Source of the DNA: Maratus speciosus
Lineage: Eukaryota; Arthropoda; Arachnida; Araneae; Salticidae
Assembly: GCA_963932465.1 (NCBI GenBank)
Contig: OZ010796.1
Location: 74,217,974 to 74,281,973, forward strand
Direction of reading: 5' to 3'
DNA: 64,000 nt
Below are positions 58,471 to 64,000 of the stretch, piece after piece. Position 1 is the first letter of the stretch; the number at the start of each line of letters is the position of its first letter. The notes beneath the pieces were generated by a model. It made no database searches. It had not been told where the DNA came from and was given only the letters and a program-made list of their open reading frames with translations. The position numbers and the translations under genes are program-made.

Positions 58471-58768
58471 CCCTTTGCACTCGAAGGCTTCGGAGCGGAG
58501 CCACTTAAAATTTGTCTTCAAACTCGAGGGCTCCGCTACGGAGACAATGCATATAATTTTGTGATACCCGTCTAGAAAAGCCAAGATTACATACTGGCAA
58601 TTGCTTCGAGAGGTATCACACTTTGGACGATTACAAAATGTAATTTTATTTTTTTTATATATAATATAACATTTGTATTCATAAAGAATTAAAAAAAAAA
58701 TAAGATATAACAAAAATCGCTTCGAGTTGCTCGTAATACGAATGAAAAGAAACTTCGAGTGCAAAGGG
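58471..58768. mobile_element. piggyBac-type MITE with CCCTTTGCACTCGAAG ends (298 bp)
   Basis: TTAA lies at 58467-58470 and 58769-58772. The left end CCCTTTGCACTCGAAG is the exact inverse of the right end CTTCGAGTGCAAAGGG. Subterminal imperfect palindromes GGCTTCGGAGCGGAGCC and CTCCGCTACGGAG follow the left end. The minus-strand frame (58420-58764) spanning it is not a gene. Confidence 0.93.
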
Positions 58769-58974
58769 TTAATTTATGCATTGCCGACTTTTACGTAAAA
58801 TGCCTAGTTTTGAGGTTATTTAAAAAAAAACAAAAGTCAATTTTTTTTCCGTGTTTTTTTGCAAAAAAAAAGTTTCTCGGAAAAAATTTTTGTTGGCAAA
58901 CTTCAGATTATTGTTCAGCTCTCCAAAAAATATAAAGGTACCAAATATCAAAACTGCACCAAAATTTTCTTTCA

Positions 58975-59370
58975 TATTCTACCAAATGGCTGGACTAAAT
59001 GTTAATCCAATGGGAGAAATTTTTAAAGACGTATTTGACGCTTGTATTTGAATATTTTTAAAGGATTTTTTCTTCATTGGATAGTTGAGGTCGATGTGTA
59101 TGAAGTACTTTTTCACTTTTTCGATTTTGTTTACAAGTATTTTTAATTATGACACTTTAGGAACTGGTTTCGAAAATGAAAGCATCCTCATATTTAAAAA
59201 AAACTGCAAACAAAATAGAAAAAGTTGAAAAAAAAAAAGGCTTTTGTGCAGATCGACCTCGGCTATCCAATGACAAAAATTGAAATTCAAATGAGATATC
59301 GTAAATTTCTCCCATTGGATTAACATTAGCGAAGGGGAGTTTTCGAGTAACTGAAGTTGGCCCCCTAAAC
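58975..59370. mobile_element. Foldback MITE, family H copy 2
   Basis: Inverted arms surround a centre near GGAACTGGTTTCGAAAATG (about 59160). Shared words with 54880-55310 include GTTGAGGTCGATGTGTATGA and AGATCGACCTCGGCTA. Outer words are GTTAATCCAATGGGAGAAAT and its reverse complement near 59310. Confidence 0.7.
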
Positions 59371-59404
59371 AAGTGAATAATCTACAAATTTCCCCAAAAA
59401 TTTA

Positions 59405-59620
59405 TTGTAAAGGGTTTTAATTAAATAATTCTGAATTTCTTGAAAGCATTTTGCAAACTCGCATGAAAACATTTTATGAAGAAATAAGTATGGACGTTGC
59501 CATTGGTTGGTTTTTCTTTTAAAGGAAAAAGCATTAGACTTTGGGATTTTTTTCTTTTTTTACTTCACTTTTACAATCTTGTTTTTATGAGGAAAAGAAT
59601 AGAGGTCCACATGTGTGAAA
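59405..59620 (+). repeat. Repeat matching 12.02-12.18 and 13.10-13.17 kb
   Basis: Words such as AGCATTTTGCAAACTCGCAT, GTTGCCATTGGTTGGTTTTT and TTTTTATGAGGAAAAGAATA appear in the same order as on both sides of the TTAA element at 12189-13093. This copy has no comparable insertion. The plus-strand frame 59497-59814 runs through it without recognisable content. Confidence 0.55.
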
Positions 59621-59726
59621 AGGTTAAAACAAAACTAGCATACAATGAAATTTCAATTAATCTAGAATTAAGTTCAATCGTAGCTTTTATAATTATATTT
59701 CATCAATATATACATACAAACGGGAT

Positions 59727-59746
59727 GACCGAGCTATGCTCGGTCA
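59727..59746. repeat. Perfect hairpin GACCGAGCTATGCTCGGTC
   Basis: Eight-base arms around a TAT loop, after an ATACATACAAACGGGATG string. It may be the 3' hairpin of a dispersed repeat; no partner end was found. Confidence 0.5.
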
Positions 59747-59977
59747 GAATTAACTTTATGTTCAACTCTATAGAATATTCTCCCTGTATCATTTTCTCTG
59801 TATTATTGCTATAAAGCATGTTATTATAACAACACTACTTACAAAAATAATCAATATGAAAAGTATGTAGCACATGCTTCTAAATTTTACACATTTGCAA
59901 CGAAAGGACATCGATCCAAATAACATTTTTAGGTGAACTCTGATTGGTTTAACCATGTATCTGGAGTTCTAGAATTT

Positions 59978-59978
<1 letters not shown>

Positions 59979-60013
<35 letters not shown>
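59979..60013. repeat. Poly(A) tract, 35 nt
   Basis: An uninterrupted A run with no retrotransposon body recognised on its left side. Confidence 0.9.
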
Positions 60014-60015
<2 letters not shown>

Positions 60016-60179
60016 TTCTGAATGCTTATTTTTTCGACAAAAATAGCCAAATTTGGCGACATTCTTGCATTTGGCGCCGAGTATGTGTTTTGGAATTCAT
60101 AGTCTTGAAAGTCTATGTTTCGGCCAAATGTTGCCAATATTTCGCCAAATTCGCGGTTTCGTGACCCTGACACGTAGTG

Positions 60180-61880
60180 ACCCAAAATGACTAGCTAATC
60201 CAATTTGCTCGAAAGTGTGACTTAGCTCAATGGTCTGGTGATCAAAAACGGTAGGATACAAAATTTAGTCAAAATCATTTAAGCCGTTTTATAGATAAAA
60301 TTAGCTTTACCTGCAGTGATTCAAAAATGATCCACTAATGTAATTTTCTCCATGTGACACAGTCGCGTTGTCTTCTTGAGTCCGAAAACGATAGAATACA
60401 AACTTTAATCAAAATCGTTAGAGCCGTTTTCTAGATAAAATTAGTTTGACCCGTAGTGACCCAAAAAGGACCCACTAATCGACGTTTCTCAAACATGTGA
60501 CCTAGCTTAATGGTCTTGTACCCGGAAACGCCATAATACAAAAATTTTGTCAATTGTTTTAAGACGTTTAGATACAATTAGCTTGACCGTGACCCAAAAT
60601 GACCAACTAATGGAATGTTCTTGAACATGTGACCTAGCCCAATGCTCTTTCTGAGTCCAAAAACGATAGAATACAAAATTTAGTCAAAATCGTTAGAGTT
60701 GTTTTTTAAATAAAATTAGCTTGACCCACAGTGACCTCAAAATGACCCACTAACCTAATTTTCTTGAACATGTGACCAAGCCCAGTGGTCTTCTCAAGAC
60801 CGAAAACGATCTAATACAAAATTCAGTCAAAATCGTTAGAGCCATTTTAAATGAAATTAGCTTGACCCATAGTGACCCAAATATGACCCACTAATCGAAA
60901 TTTCTTGAACATGTGACCTAGCCCAACGGTCTTCTTGAGCGAAAACGATAGAATACAAAATTTCGTCAAAGTCGTTAGTACCGTATTTTAGATATAATTA
61001 ACTTGACCCTAACCCATTATGACCCAAAATGACCTACAAATTGAATTTTCTCGAGCATGCGACCAAACTCAATTGTCTTCTCGATCCCGAAAACGATAGA
61101 ATACAAAATTTAATCTTTAGAGCCGTTTTCTAGACAAAATTAGCTTGACCCCTAGTGACCCAAAAATGACCCACTAATCGACATTTTTCTAACATGTGAC
61201 CTAGCCCAATGATCTTCTCGTACTCTGAAAAAGTAGAATACAAAATTTTGTTAAAATCGCTTGAGCCGTTTTTTAGATACAAATAGCTTGACCTTGACCC
61301 ATTGTGACCCAAAATGACCCACTAATCGAATGTTCCTGAACATGCGACCTAGCCCAATGGTATTCTTATGCCTGAAAATGGTAAAACTCAACATTTCGTC
61401 AAAATCGTTAGAGCCGTTTTCTTAATAAAATTAGCTGGACCCACATGACCCAAAAATGACCCACTAATCGAATTTTCTCCAACATGTGACTCAGCCCAAT
61501 GATATTCTCGTAATGCAAAACGATAGAATACAGAATTTAGTCAATCGTTAGCCGTTTTTTAGATAAAATGGGCTTTACCCATAGTGACCCAAATATGACC
61601 CACTAATCGAAATTTCTCGAACATGTGGCCTAGCCCAAGTCTTCTCGTGCCCCAAAACGGTTAAATATACAATTTAATTAAAATCGTTTGAGCCATTTTT
61701 TAGATATAATTAACTTGATCCTGACCCATTATGACCCAAAATGACCCACTAATCTAATTTTCTCGAACATGTGACCTAGCCCGCTTGTTTTCTCGTGCCC
61801 GAAAATGGTAAAATACAAAATTTAGTCAATCGTTCGAGCCGTTTTTAAGATAAAATTTACACACACATACATACACACAA
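60180..61880 (+). repeat. Tandem array, about 12 units of about 140 bp
   Basis: Each unit carries GACCCACTAATCGAA, CTCGAACATGTGACCTAGCC, AAAACGATAGAATACAAAAT and TTAGAGCCGTTTT, in that order. Starts of the first word step by 134-150 bp, for example near 60745, 60887, 61316, 61459 and 61597. Units differ from each other, so the array is old. It ends at a CACACATACATACACACA microsatellite and TTTGCTCGCATTATAGTATA. Confidence 0.85.
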
Positions 61881-62082
61881 TTTTTGCTCGCATTATAGTA
61901 TAATATTTATTTTATTTTATTTTATTTTTTTTTTTTTCTGTGGCGCCGCCAGGATCCTCTGCTGGGAGAAGTTTTTCAAAAACAAGAAAGACAAAATCCT
62001 GCGTCAAGCATAGATTTTGAAACACTTTTCTGAGTAATGTAACATAACTGCATCGTATAATAAGTATAATGTCTAATATATA

Positions 62083-62873
62083 CAGCCCTCCCCACTTAAT
62101 CAAGTCACGGATAATCGAATACCCCGCCTATTCGAATAGAATCCTCCGGAATCGAATTTATTCCTATTGGTTCTATGTTATTTTTCCCCGCTTAAACCAA
62201 ATACCTTTTACGAACGGTCCCGCTTAATCGAATAACAAATGTATGAACTATGTTTGAAAATAGGCGCGAAGAGCATGTTTCAGAAAGATTTTCCTTCCAC
62301 CTTTTGTTATTTTTGGTTCCTTTACGCTGAAAACAAATTTTCAGTTCATCCTGAAATGATTTCTGCCGGTAGGTGTATAATGGACAGGTCAAATGATTTC
62401 ACCACCATCACTTCTTGCTGTTAATCAGGCTTTAATGGCAATGCGCCGTCACTTTGAGACTCGAGATTGTAGTCGTGATATTTTGCACTCATTCAAAAAA
62501 TAACTCGATATTTACTTGTTTAAAATTCCATTTAAAGAAACCACTTTAAACGATTTTTTTAAGGCAGTATAAGTAACGTAAATTAGAAGTAGCAAATTTG
62601 TGACCCAATTCAAACGAGCTACATTAAGTGTGATGTAAACCATATAAATGTATGTACTGACATTAAATTAATACGTATTTACTTTATATTAGTATGTGTA
62701 TTATAGTTTATTATTCTTTTAACGATTTATTATGCTGTTAATTAAGTATATCGTAGATGATTATTTTGCCCTTTTATTACGCATTAAATATTAGTTATGA
62801 TTTCCCGTTTTAATCGAATATTATTTCTGGAACCGTCAATATTCGTTTAAACGGGGAGGACTGTAATATGTCT
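62083..62873. mobile_element. pogo/Tigger-like element (791 bp)
   Basis: TA borders both ends. The left end CAGCCCTCCCCACTTAATCA pairs with the right end AAACGGGGAGGACTG. Further in, AATCGAATA words recur in inverse on both sides (62110-62240, 62810-62850). CAGTCCTCCCCG-like ends with a TA target fit pogo/Tigger. A short transposase-like remnant lies at about 62417-62503. Confidence 0.72.
62417..62503 (+). pseudogene. Possible pogo/Tigger transposase C-terminal remnant
   Basis: The frame AVNQALMAMRRHFETRDC, then SRDILHSFKK and a stop, resembles in style the C-terminal helix of Tigger/pogo transposases (ALE-LR-F-based). It lies inside an element with pogo-like ends. No catalytic residues are visible and the rest of the gene is gone. 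Confidence 0.3.
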
Positions 62874-62879
62874 AATTCA

Positions 62880-63790
62880 ACCCTATGGAAACGCATAACA
62901 CATTTGAAAACCCAATTTCAGCTGTTCCCATCTACAATCCGAAAAGAATCCGAATTCTTGGAGCAGCCCTGTATACGATATCAGGGTTGCCACACTTCAG
63001 GGAATTTTCCAATCTAAATATCAATATATTTTTTTTTTTTTTTAGACAAATATATCTTGATTATCTGCGCGAAATTTCGACTTATTTAAAGAGAAATTTT
63101 CTGTATGAAAGTACTGGTGCCGAAGAATTTCCTGGTCTGAAAATTCCCTGAAGCGAGGCAACCCTGGATATATAGATTTGTATCTATTAGCTACATGCAT
63201 GCGGAAATTGAGTTCAGTTAGGAAATACATACCTCAGTTGAAAATTACACTTCAGCCATTACCGCTTAAAAGGAGAAGGGTACGTAAATTCTTTTGTGCA
63301 GCCCTGTAGACGAGGTATAGAATTTATAAACAACGCGTAACGTACATAAAATGAGTTAAACTTAAAAGCGCATACCAAAATTGAAAACTCACTATTATTG
63401 CTCAGTACTGTAACCAATTTCTTTTGTGTGTCCCTATCAATGAACGACACATGCTATGACTACCCTATTCAATCGTAATCATTTTGTAGTGAAATTCCGT
63501 GATTTTTATATCGATTTCAGTAATATTTGAAATAGCGTAATGCCATTAAAATACTCTGCAAACGATTTTCCCCGCTATACCACAATGTAATGGAATTACA
63601 TTGTAGTATATTGGTTTTTATTACATTATGGTGAGTGCCCCTGTCAATGAACTATTGAACTATAAATACTTACACACTTCACGTACAATACCGAACCATG
63701 GTAAGTATCATTAACATATTTCAATTGCAGGAAAATCGGAGTATTTATGTGACTAGAGCGTGGACAGAAGGACAGACAAACCGAATTCTT
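62880..63790 (+). repeat. CCCTGTA-ATGAA repeat family, copy 2
   Basis: Successive diverged units close with GCAGCCCTGTATACGATATC, GCAGCCCTGTAGACGAGGTA, GTGTCCCTATCAATGAACGA and GTGCCCCTGTCAATGAACTA, and the stretch ends near GGACAGAAGGACAGACAAAC. The layout matches 38200-38880. Within it, about 62987-63170 carries an opposed pair (GGGTTGCCACACTTCAGGGA and CCTGAAGCGAGGCAACCCTG), so a small inverted-repeat element of about 185 bp is nested there. Confidence 0.55.
62987..63168. mobile_element. Small nested MITE with CAGGGTTGCC ends (about 182 bp)
   Basis: The left end reads CAGGGTTGCCACACTTCAGG and the right end CCTGAAGCGAGGCAACCCTG, an inverted pair of about 20 bp with few mismatches. Just inside both ends are ATTTTCC and GAAAATTCC words, also in inverse. 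ATATC or ATATA words flank it. CAGGGTTGCC-like ends are common in hAT-type MITEs, but the 8-bp duplication is not clear. Confidence 0.65.
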
Positions 63791-64000
63791 AAACACTAGC
63801 CGCCCTTGGCGACCCGTTTGGTCTCCCTTAAAATTTATGTTTGGGAAAGCATGCTAAGCATAGTATCGTGTTACTTTTATTCATTAATTTACTTGGACTC
63901 CCTTGAATAAAATTAATAGAATCCCTTAAGCTAATATTAGTTTTTGTTGCATTAAAATATCTCCATTTGTAGATTTTCTGTAAGCAAGTAAACCCTATTG
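63791..64000. other. Window end, nothing recognised
   Basis: Short A+T-rich tail of the window without recognisable features. Confidence 0.3.

Noticed and set aside
58420..58764. 114-codon minus-strand frame
   Set aside because: It spans a 298-bp TTAA MITE with exact inverted ends; the frame is accidental.

Overview
This is eukaryotic nuclear DNA: strongly A+T-rich, with almost no long open reading frames, and packed with DNA-transposon relics, non-autonomous elements (MITEs), a truncated LINE and several tandem arrays. The transposase types (hAT with a BED finger, mariner, a pogo/Tigger-like relic), the RNase H-bearing LINE and several familiar-looking dispersed repeats suggest an arthropod. 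That is inference; nothing here fixes the order or species. No rRNA, tRNA, CRISPR array, bacterial operon or confidently recognisable host gene was seen. Three short host-exon candidates (about 22.1-22.3, 51.5-51.7 and 51.9-52.2 kb) are weak.

Layout. 0-8 kb holds three elements that duplicate TA (1551-3612, 5250-6318, 6362-7968) and one TTAA element. 9-19 kb is rich in short elements flanked by TTAA (piggyBac-type target), some nested (12511 inside 12189) and some abutting across a single shared TTAA (9746/9751 and 18637/18642). It also has a foldback MITE at 14.6 kb and a tandemly duplicated repeat at 15.3-16.3 kb. 19-28 kb holds divergent tandem repeats, a second copy of the 1551 family (24384-26300) and a CCCGACTG-ended element. 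29.0-31.0 kb carries the one substantial coding region, a nearly intact hAT transposase with a single frameshift. 31-36 kb has more TTAA elements, including three copies of one family, and the first copy of a 1.3-1.4 kb repeat whose second copy lies at 52.2-53.6 kb. 39.6-40.85 kb is the 3' end of a LINE on the minus strand. 42-47 kb is divergent satellite-like repeat. 47.4-51.3 kb is a 3.9 kb block built from AAAGTATTTAAA-like words, with a homogeneous 43-bp array of about 23 units inside it. 54.5-58.8 kb contains a long-TIR element with a nested foldback, a degraded minus-strand gene of an uncharacterised family, a palindromic mariner inserted beside that gene, and a textbook 298-bp TTAA MITE. 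60.2-61.9 kb is an array of about twelve units of about 140 bp. 62.1-62.9 kb is a pogo/Tigger-like relic.

The parts do not work as a pathway; the window is a record of repeated transposition. The hAT element is the likeliest recent source of its own mobility. The many TTAA and TA elements have no transposase here and would depend on enzymes encoded elsewhere. The most unusual pattern is that several unrelated TTAA families share one layout: a short terminal repeat followed at once by a 13-20 nt palindrome.
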